From NCBI RefSeq assembly GCF_040581485.1, contig NC_090128.1, positions 11,656,001 to 11,720,000 on the forward strand: a stretch of 64,000 bases of DNA, in the 5' to 3' direction. The stretch is from Linepithema humile (Eukaryota > Arthropoda > Insecta > Hymenoptera > Formicidae). A program made the position numbers and the translations under genes. A model generated the notes under the pieces. The model did no database searches. It was not told the origin of the DNA and saw nothing but the letters and a program-made list of their open reading frames with translations. Below are positions 14,301-27,400 of this stretch, piece by piece; position 1 is the stretch's first letter; every line of letters starts with the position of its first letter.

Positions 14301-17009
14301 AAATATTAAATAATTTTATGAGTTGAAGATTATAATGAAATTAGGAAAAAATGAGGACTTTAACATCTATCATAATCTACTGCAATTTATTTCGAAATAA
14401 AAACTTATACTGTTTCGCGACGTATTAACTTTCTGTGCTTTATATATTTTTGGGTTATTATGCTGCAAATCAGAGAGAACAAGATATGAAATATACTTCT
14501 AAAATTTATATAAAAATTAAATGATTTTAATGAGGCAAGCACAGACAAGAGAATTTTATTATAATTTTAAGTAAGTTTTATTCTGACGGAATTTTAATAC
14601 AAGGGCGCTATTTAATTCGTGAAAGTTGTAAAGTTTTGAAAGAAGGAGTTGGCGATCCAATTAAATTTTTGCTGGAAAAATCACTTCTAAAGCTAAAAAA
14701 AAGATACGCATCAGAATTGTCAAACCTTGTAAAAAATTCTTGATAATTATTTTTAATCTGAGGAAAATCTGATGTATTTCCACTGTGCGTGAATATCATA
14801 TTAAAAATTGAAAATTAAAAAGTTGTGAAAAGAGTAAATGGCACTTTATAATATAGCCGTTAGAAAAATCGCGAGCATAGGAAAAATACACGGAAACTAT
14901 ATCTTTGCATTTTTCGAAAGAAAAAACTACTTCGCATACTGTTAGCTGCAATTTCGGCGGCACTTGTCTTCCGCGCACGCACACTTTCTCAATTAAAAAT
15001 GACTTTATCATCGTCGTTGCTGACGGCGCGCAGACGAAGTTAGCTAGGACAAATTATATTTCGTCGTTGAGTGAAAGGGGAACGAGATTGGTATCGGGGT
15101 CGGTTGGAAGAGTCGAGGGGGTGAGCGAAGGATGGTAACGGAAGGAAGGGTCCGGGGGAAAAAAGGGAGAAATGCGCTGCCGCAGTGGCGACGCCGTCTG
15201 CAATTACAATGCCTTAATTTTATGCGCGAAGTTAAGCTCCTTTTAAGAGTCCCGGGAGTGGTTAAGTCCCCCTTACGACCCGACCGCCCCCCCCCCCCCC
15301 CATTTCTCCCCGCGCAACATTCGTTTTGCCAACGCTGTCCGTATTCATGGGAGACCTTCTTTTAGACCGCCGCGCCGGTGCCGGCGCAGCTTCCGTCCCA
15401 ACGGGACACAGCAATTATTTTAATTTGTTTAGAGGCCATCTGGCATCTCCATTCCATTTTCTATCTTTTCATTCTGTACTCTCGATACCGATTTCTCTGA
15501 CTACTCGTCCCCATTACGGACGGCTTCAAGTTTCGCTATCTAATCTTATCGCATGATCACGGAAAATAGCTGGCTGCCATTAGCGGTATTAAAAAGAAAG
15601 ATAGAAATCTATTAAAATACAGGTTAATAATATTATATACGTATCTGATAGCATTATTTTATGTAAAATTAAACTTTCACATTTTTGTTTTAAAAGTTAG
15701 TCCCAAATTAGTCCACATTTCACAATCACTGAAGTATTCCTATAATTTTCTTTTTCTACGACGTAGTTACTCATAATAAATTCAAATTTTGCTGTTAATA
15801 AGTGTTTGTTAAAAGAAAGTTAGTATTAAAATTATTATTACTGTACATTAAGATTTACATGTATTATCTTAAATATTAAAGTAATTAATTAATTTATTAA
15901 AACATTTAATTAATATAATATGGATATTATAATTAAAAAATTTTTTTTGTATATTTAATAGAACACACGTTCAATATTTGTAGGTTGACTTTTGGGATTG
16001 GTATTTTTATCTATATTTATTTTTAGAAATAATGAATTCTTCATGACTTGTGCAATAAAAAGGACCATGCGAAGAGAAAAGCTCTATCAAAGCGCAATAA
16101 ATTTTTGTTGTTCTCGCAATCGGACAGAATTAATAATGCAGTTTCGACAATTCGGACATGGAACGCGTTGTAAAAAAAATTCTCACAATCAAAGTGCATG
16201 ACAGAATTTATGTGATCGTGACGTGCTTTATTGCTCGCAATTGCTGTTTTTGACGGCAATAACGAATAGCTAACAATATTAATTAAAACTTTGTCAGATG
16301 ATAATCATTTGAAAAATGCTTATGACATATTTTGAAATCGGACAGAATCCCAAGTGTTACAATTATAATATTTTTTTATATTATGTTTTAATAAATAGTC
16401 AGTAAAATTTTCCTGACATTTTAATTCATATGATCCGCATAAAAAAATATATTCTACGCTTCATAATACATGCACAATTTACGCGCAATAATTTACTCAT
16501 ATTATACGGGTTTTCCTTAACTTTTTATTTCATATGATAACAGATTTTATTAATAAAATGGATTTTGTTTTTACAAAATGTCACGTTTTATATTGTTCTC
16601 TGTAATTTTTGAGTTCTCTTAATTCGTTGATTTTATCTCTGCTTTCATGCATTTAAATGTAAATATATGTTTAGATTATTTTATCTTGCGAAAAGAGCTT
16701 TATTGTAGCAAATCTAAATGCATCATAAAATATAAGTTCGATAGATTTTATATTTGTAAACTTGTGAAATATAAAATAAATTATAAAAACCTGCTAACTT
16801 ATTTATAAAATAATGTAATATATATATAAAATAATATAGCTTTTACGCAGGATATTTGCTTTTATACAAAGAAAATATTTTTAATTTAAAAGTTAAAAAA
16901 CGCGAAATTTTTTGAAAATTTGTTGCAAAAATAATATTGCACAACGAAAAATTAAACATATAACATATATGCTAACTAGAACGGAATGATTCAGTACAAC
17001 TATATAGAG
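14301..17009. other. AT-rich non-coding stretch with a GC-rich patch
   Basis: Nothing coding was recognised. A GC-rich patch with a C15 run lies at about 15,100-15,560. Confidence 0.6.
15287..15301. repeat. Poly-C tract (C15)
   Basis: Fifteen C in a row, which is uncommon in an AT-rich insect genome. Confidence 0.95.
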
Positions 17010-18471
17010 TCCCGTGCTTTTCAACATCGTTCCGCCAACAGCCTTCGCCTTCACGCTTAATTATACGCGTGACACAACGTGACCGACTTTCGCAAATAAA
17101 ATTTTCCACGAGGGATTTACTCGCTCGGCCTCGGAGAGCAGCCGTCCGTCGCAATTAGACCTTTTTACTGTCGACGTGTGTTCGCGGATCCCTTAAATTT
17201 TACGTAGACCGCGTAAATCACGGAGAAGAGCTCGACAAGCAGGTTGACGCCGAATGTCGCGCTACGCCGCGCTGGTAAATTTGCGGATCTACTCGACGAG
17301 ATATCGTGCTCATTAAAAACCGATCCAATTTGTCTTGGCAGCCGGAGAGCCAAAGGTCGATGAGAGGGAACGCCGAAACTTCGGCATCGTGTGGACACTC
17401 AGGCATGATCGACGCGGCGTAAGCGTCTTATCGCGTCAACTGCGCCGTGACTACGTTACTCGATTAGACTTACAAACTTACGTTCGAGCGCGCTTGGCCT
17501 GACCCGATGATAATTGACGACCTAAAAGGCAGGATGCACCTGCGTCTGCAGCTGATCTTTGTGTGTGCAATAATAGAATATCTCGGTCTCTCAAACTGTA
17601 GAACGGAGTAACAAATATTCTGCATGTGCAATCAGGAAACCCGAGCCACGATTGCAGTGAGACAATATGACGTTCCTAAATTGTTTTGAAATGTTGAAAA
17701 TTGATATTATCCGTGTAAATTGTTCTGCAGAATATATAGCATAGATTTCGTTTGTAACAAAGTATATACACGTTTTTTACGTTTGACAAAAAAATCAACG
17801 TATCTTGAAAAATAATTTCAAGTCCGCAAAGGTGTATGTGGCTTCACCAAAAATTAGTTTGCAAACTTTAAGATAGATTTTCTTAAATAAGTGGTTCTTA
17901 TAAGTCTCTAACTGCGATTTTGTTATTATTTCTTTATTTCTCCACGAACAGCATACACGAAAAGTTTTTACCTGATGGAGAGGTTGCTTTAAAGTGCGCC
18001 GAATTTTTTTGTCAAACAGTGTTGATTAGATTATTGTCGTCGTTCGTATTGGCGAACTACTCGGTGAGTCATAACGCGAACCATACAGCACGCGCGGCCG
18101 CCTCTCCTTTTAGTGAGACCTAATACTGCGCCCGGAAAGAGCTTCGACCTGGGAAGTAAGGGGTTATCTGACTCTCTCGGTCGAGTGCACTTCTCTCGGC
18201 CTGTATTGGGTCTCCTCGAGCCCAGGCAACTACGAAGGAGGACGGGCGAGTGTTCCACCTCTTCTCGCTGGCTCCTCGACTATGACGAATTGCGAAAGTT
18301 TGGTGAAAAATTGGCCGAAGCCAGATAAGAGCGGCTGGGGTGTATTGTGCGTCGTACTTCGGTCGTCGGCCATTCGTTCCCGCGCTTACTTTCATCCCTC
18401 TGGCCGACTTAACCCGCATTATTTAGCCCAGGCCAATCCCCTTGCCTCCTCGTCCCGTTCTCGGTTTTCCA

Positions 18472-18546
<75 letters not shown>

Positions 18547-19104
18547 GCGCGAGGGAAGATTTTAAAATAACTCTGTCCTGGGAGAGAAAGTTTCCGCCGA
18601 GCTGACAAATGCGAATATCGTGCGGCGGACGGCGTCGCGAGCTACGCGACTTGGCGCCGCGATTTGTGACACGCGAAACTGCGGTATTTAAACTCCGCGA
18701 GCGGGACATATTTCGCGGCAGTAATCCTGTGATTTGTATGCACGGCCCGAGGACATACCGCGAAAGCTGGGCTCGTCGGACAAAGTATATCAGTCGCAAA
18801 CAGACTTCTAACTGTAAACGCAATGTGCATTGCAGAGCGCGATAAGAACTCACTTTGAAATTTTTTTACATTAATCAACTGCATAAATCTTCTATAATGC
18901 TTCACTTAAGAGTTGGTGCTTTATTCTAGAACATTTTACAGTTCTATGTATTGTTCTTTTATTTCTTTTTCTTAATGAAATATCTTATACATTTAAAATT
19001 TTTATCGTACGAATTAAATAATATTAATTATTCTCAACGTCTTGTCATCTATATTTACTATGTCGAAATTTTGCTAACATATTTTTGCGATTATTATGTT
19101 GCAG
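17010..19104 (+). other. Sequence upstream of the Ig1 exon, presumed intron
   Basis: This ends in a TTGCAG acceptor at 19104. GC-rich DNA at 17,010-17,560 and 18,060-18,845 holds the CT microsatellite. The exon carrying the first half of Ig1 was searched for by motif and not found. Confidence 0.6.
18475..18542. repeat. (CT)34 microsatellite
   Basis: A near-perfect CT dinucleotide run of about 68 bases, the longest simple repeat in the window, lies about 560 bases before the Ig1 exon. The long open frames across it on both strands (Leu-Ser or Arg-Glu repeats) are products of the repeat, not genes. Confidence 0.97.
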
Positions 19105-19310
19105 TTATGACGCGAGAAGTCGCCAGTTTGGAAAGGCGAAGCTCTGGAGCGCCCAGAATTTTTGGGGTCACCGAGCATCTTTTCGCGCGAATCCACCAGC
19201 ACAGCTGACAGTTCAAGATCTCCGAGAGAGTGACGAGGGTGTTTACAGGTGCAGGGTCGACTTTCGGAACTCGCCGACGAGAAACTTCAAAGTTAACCTC
19301 ACCGTTATCG
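19105..19310 (+). CDS. Internal exon of a sidestep-family immunoglobulin receptor (C-terminal half of Ig domain 1)
   Basis: This exon encodes the second half of the first immunoglobulin domain of a sidestep-like transmembrane receptor. In Drosophila this family acts at the surface of neurons and their targets in axon guidance and synaptic partner matching. The frame begins in the second base of the exon, giving YDARSRQFGKAKLW, then GHRASF, and the Ig F-strand signature ESDEGVYRCRV with its disulfide cysteine, and ends NFKVNLTVI. These are near-invariant features of the family. The acceptor is TTGCAG ending at 19104 and the donor is GTAAGT at 19311. The length of 206 bases gives phase 2 in and phase 1 out. 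An in-frame ATG at 19085 lies in the upstream intron, so it is not the start. The exon carrying the first half of Ig1 was not found upstream. The family call is firm. Which sidestep paralogue it is cannot be decided from this fragment. Confidence 0.93.
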
Positions 19311-19540
19311 GTAAGTAAATGTCGTCCTTAATCGCTGCGACAGGTTTCGTGAGAGTGACGTGTATGCGCAACGCTTATGCTCAAGATTAAATAATGAATT
19401 AACTAATGCGTATTTTTCGCACTAATTGCTATTAATCTTGGTAAGTCATTTTATTGATATTTTCACGTTCTTTATGTTCTGGAAATAGAAGTTGGATAGC
19501 TTTTAAATCTTAATTTAATCGTACATATCTAAAGTGCTGA

Positions 19541-20523
19541 AACGCAGTCGCAGTTTGCAATTCTGTTTGCGAAACAACTTGTTTATAATTGCTGTTACGG
19601 GTATAGAGTTGAGGGAAAGTACGCATAGCAATCTTCTCTCTCTCTCTCTCTCTCTCGCGATCTACATCTCAAGAAATCGATTTGGCTGTTTTCGCAGAAG
19701 TAGTTAGACTTTTGGTATGGAACTAACTCGAGACTCGTTAAACTCTTGCAAAATTGTGCTCAAACCGCTTTTTTTTGCGCGAACTACGAATATATTCTGT
19801 TATTAGTCTCAAAACGGTTCGAATAATTCCGTCAATTTATTTGTTCTATAACTATGATTATTAAAACGTTCTAAAATTTTCTAATCGTGACATCAAATAC
19901 ATATTTGTTGTCAATTTATTTTAAAAACTTACAAAAAATAAATATTTTTTCATCTACTGTGTACTAGTATAATCGGTATTCGAAATATGACATGGCAGTG
20001 AGAATTGCAAACGTTTGTGGAGCAATCTAGTCGCAATAGTTGCGATCAATCGCGATTATTTGATAGATAAAAGTTACGGACAGAGCAACTTTCTCGTAGC
20101 GTATATTTTGAAATATTGATTTGGCGGTTTTTATTTTTAAAAAATACTTAAACTCTTTTCGCGTGGGAACTAACTCTAGGTTTGTTAAGCACAAATAAAA
20201 AAGAAACATCTGCAGCAATCATTTTCCACATATACTTTCCGAACTTAACCCGCGCTTCACGGAAATGTAATCGTCAACATCGGAAAATACAGAAACACAC
20301 ATTTGCGATTGCAGTTTACAACTGTTTGCAATGGAACAATCAGTCGCGATAGTATCGCGATTGTCGGACAAACGAGCGCTACGAATAGACACTTTTTTTT
20401 GTAGCAATATAAATCTCGCGATCTCGCGTCGGCAACTGTCTTCGTTTTTCGCGAGTGGAAACTTGAACTTTTCGCGCGGAAACTAGTTCGAGGCTCGTTA
20501 AACTTTCACAAAATTGCGCTCGA
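19541..20523 (+). repeat. Three diverged copies of a roughly 200-base unit just after the Ig1 exon
   Basis: A shared core, GGAACTAACTCGAGACTCGT and its variants, occurs at 19719-19761, 20166-20190 and 20478-20521. The first and third match at about 36 of 44 aligned positions, counted by eye, through a shared CAAAATTG and GCTC. The context before the second and third copies is also related (ACTTAAACTCTTTTCGCG against ACTTGAACTTTTCGCG). Each core is preceded by a related stretch rich in GTCGC/GCGATT with AATTGCAAACG-type sequence. The copies are not identical, so the duplication is old. It may be a local tandem expansion or fragments of a mobile element. Confidence 0.6.
19635..19656. repeat. 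(CT)11 microsatellite
   Basis: A perfect CT run that lies inside the first copy of the three-copy repeat. Confidence 0.9.
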
Positions 20524-23500
20524 TCGAGGAAACTCGGCGGAACTGCCCGCCGATACTCGGTGTCGATCGTCGCTACGATTGGACGAGCTGGTCCCAAGAA
20601 TAGTCGTTAATCCAGGGCCGAGCGACCACTCGTACAATCAGCAGACCATTGAAAGCGATCCTCTGTAAACGATCGCTCTGAGAGCATCGTCGATTGGCCG
20701 GCTTGTCTGTAGTTCGATTCGCTCTTCCGTCGATGTAACCGTTAAATTGCCAAGTCGAATTTTCCTGGATAACAAAGCTCATAGATTATTTGCAAAATCG
20801 TCGATAATTGCAGTCGAAAGTTTTCTTGTTCCAATAACAATTACGTATTATGATTGCTTAATCTCATACCGTTTCACGTTTGCGTGAAATTTTTATCTGA
20901 ATAAAAGATATTGATAAGAGAATTATGCAGGTAAAAAAATTATGCTCGCTATTTCAATTATCATGCTATTAGCGAACTTGTGCCATTAAATGTTCATTTA
21001 AAAATAATTAGTTCAAAAACCGAAAAATAAATATACTTTTTATTAATTGAAGTATTAGTTAAAGTTTTTTGTGTCATTGATACCTTTTGTTTTCAAATCA
21101 ATTTTAATCCAAATATGCCGATGGTATCAATTTTCAATTTTTTTTTAAATAAATTTTTGTATGAATAAAATAATTTTATTGCGTGTGAAAATGGATAATC
21201 TTTTTTTTATTTGTTCCCTTTTTTACGCAAATAAAATTTTTTATAAATAATAGTGAATTATATGTTGCATAATGAATTGAATTTGTTATAAAATGCAAAT
21301 GTGCTTTTCATTGATAATCCTGTAACAATTAGTTTTTAACGATAAATTACGATGCAGCGGAAGCGAAGTAATCGATATAATTTTAAATAAAAAAGTTTTT
21401 ATTTTTTTAAATATTAATCTAGGCAGGTTTCCTAGTATTTTTATCTAATAACATATACAATATCGTTATTTTGTATTTATTTGTAATGAAGCGATATACA
21501 TAGATTTTGAATTCCAATGAGCTTTTACATGCACGTTGCATAACAGCGTCGTGATGTTATTTCATTTCGTGTAAAATAATCGCCATCGCGTTCATAACGC
21601 GAGCAACTTGACGGCGCGGAATGGATATCACAATGCAGTAATTAATACTCGGTACCAAATCGATACGAGAGACGCGTCAAACCGTACAGAAAGTTCAATT
21701 TCCACTTTGTAGGAAGTTATGCAACAACGTTTCGCGTTTCCATAATGGCGAACAACATTATGCCAATCCGGCGTGGAGGCGAAATCAAACGTAATTACCG
21801 CGCGCGCTTATGCATAAACCGTTGTATTGAAAATATTTAAATAGGATCTCGTGAATAAATGTGATATTAATGTTTAAACAATCACGCTCGCATTAATTTA
21901 AGTTGAATAAACAATAAGTATGTTTATTCTATTCTACGCAACGTTTAACTTTAAATTGAATTATTTAATAAACATTGAGCAAAACTATTTCACAAAATTA
22001 TTGTCATTAAAGTGATTTTCTTTGACGATTCTGTCAGTCGAAGATGTAAGTTCTCGTATAAGTTCATTAAGCTCTTCAGCTAGCATGCACGTAATGCATT
22101 TTGTTCCTCCAAGTCTGCTAACCCTAATAAGTGATTTACAACTTTGTCCCATAACGCCTTCGATCGCCAGCGGTGCGTATCCACCGTGTCGGTTTTGTCG
22201 TACCGTGCGGAACCGGAAGTTCGAGAGGCAGCTTCTGGGAAGCGCCGAAAGTCCAAAATGGGCTCGTTGCTCTTGTCTCTTAATAGAATCGAAGCAATAG
22301 CTCGTCGGTCTCCAAGGAGGAGTCCATGGCGCATCGTAGCGAGGAGAAGCTTTCACGAAACTTTAACTCAATTTGACCATCGATCGGCTATTAAGTTGAC
22401 TTAAAATGCGGGTCGCCGGATTTTGTGTTCTGTTTAGATAAGGACCGACGATGGGATTCTAGATAATTTCTTTTTAACTTTACGACGGGCGCGTAGATAA
22501 GCGTGAATATCGTAATATCGTAATTGCGTAGCGGTAAAATAATCAGATACACAAGGCACAAACCGGCTTTACCATTTTTTATTTTCTTCACTTTTTTATC
22601 TCGTATAATAGTTATTGACGCATAATGGCTAACAATAAATGGAATTGTAAAATAAACTATTTGAAGTCAATTGATAAATCGATAATAAGTTCAATAGTAG
22701 AAATTACATAAAAAACATATAATTTTATTTGAAAATACCCGAAATGCTTCCATTTATAAAAGAATTTTTATCTATTAAAGCTAATGTCTCTCTCTTAAAA
22801 TTCTTTAATTTTTATTGAAAGTATTTTTTAATATCACTAATAATTTTGACGATATTGCGTTCGAATAAAAATAGAGAGAATATTCTGTGTATAAAAAAAT
22901 TATTAATGAAATTAGCGTCATGAATTTTATTATCATATATAATATTAATTAAAACAAATACTTTTTCATAATAATCGATCAGTCTGTTTTCTTTTTAATT
23001 TATTTCATCAATCTTTATTTTGATTTATCTTATCTCATCCATTTCACGAATTACTCCTATCTATCCGGACATTAGAGGCATCATAAATTTCAGTTTCCAG
23101 TCGAAGAAAATTAATCGATGAACTGCAGGCGTACTTCGTCAAGAGATTAGCTTGGTTCACGGGGTAAATGTTCATGCATTAAGTGCGAAGACTGTGTTAA
23201 AACAAAGCGCGCTTCAAAGTCGAGCGATCGGGCATTGTTTTCTTTTAATCAGAACTCAGTCGAATGTCGCAGAAACTGGTCTCTCGTGTCGCTAACTTAA
23301 ATAATCCGTCCTCACGTTAATGCTCCGAGTCTGAGAGTATCTCGGACTTCTCTCTCTCGGACAGGCTTTAGAGTCGCGGGCGGGAGAAACGTAATCGAAT
23401 AGGGGTGCGTCTCACAGGCGGAAAGGCCATCGGCATCGAAACGCCGCGGCGGCGCTTCGTTTTACGCTTCGACGCGCGCGAGCGCCACGTCCACCGGTCG

Positions 23501-24480
23501 AGCTCGAGTTAATTCCGAGCCACACGGAGCTCCGATATAGAGAGAATCGAGCGACGGACGTAGCGAGAGTGCGCGTCTGTGTATGTGTGGATGGAAGGAA
23601 GGAGCCCGGAATCCATTGCATCTCCGCTGTATACTATACCGCTCTCGGAGAGAGAGCTGAAACAACCCTATTATGACTAAACCCCTCGACGCGATATCCG
23701 ATGCTTATGTTTCTATCTCTCTCTCTCCTTCTCTCTTATCCTTTATTTTCTCCTCGTTTTCTTATATGAATGTATTTCTTTTTTTCTTTTAGCATTTATT
23801 CATCGTCTTTTCCCTTAAAACACATTCATTCGCGCATTCTCACGCGAATCTTCTTAATGCCCGGCTTAATGTCCGCTATATCATTTTAAATATCTACCAA
23901 TTTCAACTTGTTTATTAAAAAAGTTCTTTTCATTTACCGTCGAAGCCAAAAATAAATCATTCTTCTTGCGCCGCACGCCACCCGCGCTTCTTCCGTCCTC
24001 TTCGCTGTTGCAATTTTCCTGTCTTGAGACTCCGAGTCGTTAGCTCATTGGATAAAGGAGACGCACGCTCCAAGAAACCCAAGACTCCGTCGTTGAAACT
24101 TGGGAACAAAAGCTGCTCGGGCGTTGAGTCGACTCATGCTAATCCGATTAGGATTTACTTTAGATTTTGACGAGCGCTGGTCCATCCTCTGTCTCATCCC
24201 TGCGCGTACTTCGGGGACGCCTAATCGCCGCTTACAGCCAAATTAGTTTCATACTATCTCTCGCCCTCTGTCTCACCCATCCCGGCCACTTATTTAGCGT
24301 ACGGCCATGTTAGCTTCTATCCGCCTAATTGATCGCTCACTTGTCCAGCTACCTTATCGCACGCGTGTATGTGTGTCCACTTAATCAGCCATTTACCTTG
24401 GAAGTTTAATCGATGCTAGCCGAAAAGATAGTTGCTTTTCTATACAAACGATGCAGAAATTTGTGACCGAGTAAATTACA
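20524..24480. other. Intron interior: AT-rich with GC islands, no gene recognised
   Basis: CpG-rich patches lie at about 20,520-20,810, 21,530-21,800, 22,020-22,440 and 23,050-24,480. Their open frames overlap on both strands and carry no recognisable motif. Confidence 0.55.
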
Positions 24481-27400
24481 AAGTTAAGCTTCTGTTAATT
24501 TATATATATCGATCTGGTTGCACAGAGGCTGTCATTAACGACGTTTTAATTTTTTAAATAATTGCTAATTTGAAGCAATAATTGCTTTGTCAATAATTGC
24601 CTGAAATGTATACAATATGTAAACTCGATCGGAATTATGGTATAACAGTAAATATGCTAATGTAATATTGTTCGATAATTAAATTAGCATTGTTATTTTA
24701 TGATAAATATAAAAAAATATTTTCACAAATCTCACAGAAATATAGTAACATGCAAACATAATGAATGAAATTATCGACTAAATTAATAATAATATTTTTG
24801 TGAAATTTGCATTGTTTACGTTTGTCGAACGAATTTCTGTATCCTCTCGACTCTTCATGTGAGCTTTTCGAGTGATATGGATCGAGTCAGTAATCCGAAC
24901 AGGATGCGTTATGTCGAAATCACTGAAATTGCGTCTCGTCGGGCCAAGTGGCAATGCGTGATTCCCTGAAATCGATACTTCACGCTGGATATCCTCGTTT
25001 AAGTCCCTTTATCGGTGATTATTTGTCAGGTTGCAGAAAGGAAGATAGGCACAATGGCCTCGAGAGGATCAAAATTACTCGACACTGCCGAAGGCTGAAA
25101 TCGGCTTTGTCATCCTTGATTCTTTTTTTCTGTAATGTGCATCTCATCGAAAATGGGGAATAATCGAACCTGTTTACATGTAGTTTCATCTAAAATACGA
25201 TCAAGATACTATTTTCAGCCTACGCGCAAATATAGTACATAATAATAATAGCGATATAATAATAAATAGCTAATAAAAGTAATTTATAGGAAATATTGAT
25301 GCAATAATTTAAAAAATATTTATCATGAAGTTTATTCCTTGGAAATTGATGCTCAAAAAATCATTATTTTTCTCAAGCGAGGTCAATTACTTTATGGCAC
25401 AACGCAATTAACTTTTATGAATAAATACCTTGATTGCAGGTGTTTCTAAACAGATATTTGATAAAACCTTGTGTTCAAAAAGGCGTTTATAAACTGCGAT
25501 CAAGTATTTCTTTTTACCTGTCAGTCCGCTTCTTGTCCATACAAAACGCAGCACGTTGCTGCTCACGTCGTACAATTTCTTAACGTTCACGCGAGGGCTA
25601 ACGGAGGATAATGCTTTAAGTACGCTTTCACCACTAAAGCCCTTTCTTCCGGTGTTACGCTTTTTGCGCCGCGCTCGATAAATGGTACAGTCATCCCCGT
25701 TCTAACTGTTTTTCTTGCCGAACGTTCAGGATCCCGGAATCTTTCATGAAAATTAAATACCGCACGCTGAAGATGATGGATATGTCCCGCGAACGCGACG
25801 TTCCACGTCATCCCCGTCTTGCGGGCTGTTCGTGGAAGAGTGCGGCCGCGAAGGGTAGTACTCGACTCGAATAAGAAGAGCGAAGCCGGGCGGACACATT
25901 CTGAAATTTAGTATGACGGAACGGGTAGCCTCGTATTTTATCGTTAGCAGATTCCATAGAAAATTCAGAGCTTCGCTGCGACTCGGGCGCGGCCCGACCG
26001 CCATTTCCCATCGGGCCGAGTCTCGCACGGTTCGTGTTCCTCTGTCTGGCAAACGAGCATTTCTCCGGAATATTTTTCGCGTGTTTCTCGACTTTCTGAC
26101 ATAAATGCACATCCTTGTTCGCGCCGCCATTAAGAAATCTCTTACCTGCGCGATACGTTATTCCGCGCCTAGCTTGTTTGCTAATCTGACAAATTCGTTT
26201 CTCGCCATCGTTAATTTCTACGACTAATGACGCAGAGAAACGCATCGGATTATTAAACAAGTTAGTGCGCACGAAACTGTTGTCTAGTTATTAATTTATC
26301 GCAAATTAAGCTATTTATCATATGTTGTAATTACTATTGCAATTAATTTTAAACGAAAATTTTTAGAGGATAGTTTTTGCGCAGTCTTGTAAAAATTTAA
26401 TCATAATTCGTAGCATCTTTGACTTTTTACCTTTTTTTGAATATTCTAGCAATTAACGTTCAAATTAAAATTCTGTCAAAGTAAAACTTCTTTAATTTCA
26501 AGATCACATCTATTTATCCCCGTAAAGCTTGACTCGTTAAATATCTGTGTGCCCATCAGTGACATGAAATATTCACATAAATGTATCTCACGGAGAGTTT
26601 TTCTCAAGAAGAAATTAATTCCATAATTTCTGAAGATTTTATAAGAAAGAAAAGCCTTGAGATTTCTAACAGGCGTATACTGTATCCGTCGATGCGTTCT
26701 ACGCGAACCTTGCGGATTTACCGCGGCCATGATTCGTCGTTACATCATAATGAAAACGTACGTTCCGCGAAGTCGATGCGTTTCCACGTCCGTAGCGACC
26801 GATGCGATTCGGAAAGTTTCTCCCGAAGCGGAAAACGCGACTCGGCCGAGCGGACGAGGAAGGACATAAAAGGAGGAAGGATGGCGGAAGTTTGCCTCCC
26901 GGGTGCGCACTCGCGGTTAGGTGAGACTCTAAAAAAATCATGAATCAGGAACGAAACGAGCCTCAATAATGGATCGTCCAATTCGAAAACTTCGCCGTCG
27001 GACAAGTCTGAAGGATGATGGCGCATCCGCGCGAAACTTGCCACAAAAGTGCAAAACTTGGCTCTTCTACGACATGTTACGGCTCTTATTATAGAAAATA
27101 CGGCCGGGCGCGATATATCTTTGATCTCTCTTGCAAAGTTTAAGATATTTTAGTAATTATATAAATGTGCTCCCTTTAATCAGGAGAGAAGGTGGTAAAT
27201 CTAGGTCACTCTGCATATGCTAATTAAGTTTATCTATTTCCCCTCTGCTTTTCTCTTAAACTGAAACACAGAATGTTTCCGGAATTCCTGATTAACCATT
27301 TATTCTCGAAATTTTTTTCCAGATAGCATTATTTTATGCAAACAATTTTATAATTTTTCTGTGGGATGTTTTACAAAATCTGTATTCTTTATTGTGTTTA

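Noticed and set aside
17920..18123. GEVALKC in a + strand frame, resembling an Ig B strand, considered as the missing first half of Ig1
   Set aside because: The following residues do not continue an Ig fold, the expected tryptophan and the PIYS-type ending are absent, and there is no donor in the phase 2 required by the 19105 exon.
18282..18853. Long open frames on both strands rich in Leu-Ser or Arg-Glu
   Set aside because: They are translations of the (CT)34 microsatellite.
19085..19104. ATG at 19085 as a start codon for the Ig1 exon
   Set aside because: It lies in the pyrimidine-rich end of the intron before TTGCAG, and family alignment requires the exon to begin within the preceding Ser codon.
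22022..22356. Open frames of about 90-123 codons on both strands
   Set aside because: Four frames overlap in a CpG-rich patch with no motif. This is consistent with chance.
24030..24110. A tRNA-like stretch containing TTAGCTCATTGGATAA
   Set aside because: The D-arm-like words are present, but no acceptor stem pairs and no GGTTCGAAT-type T arm follows at the right distance.
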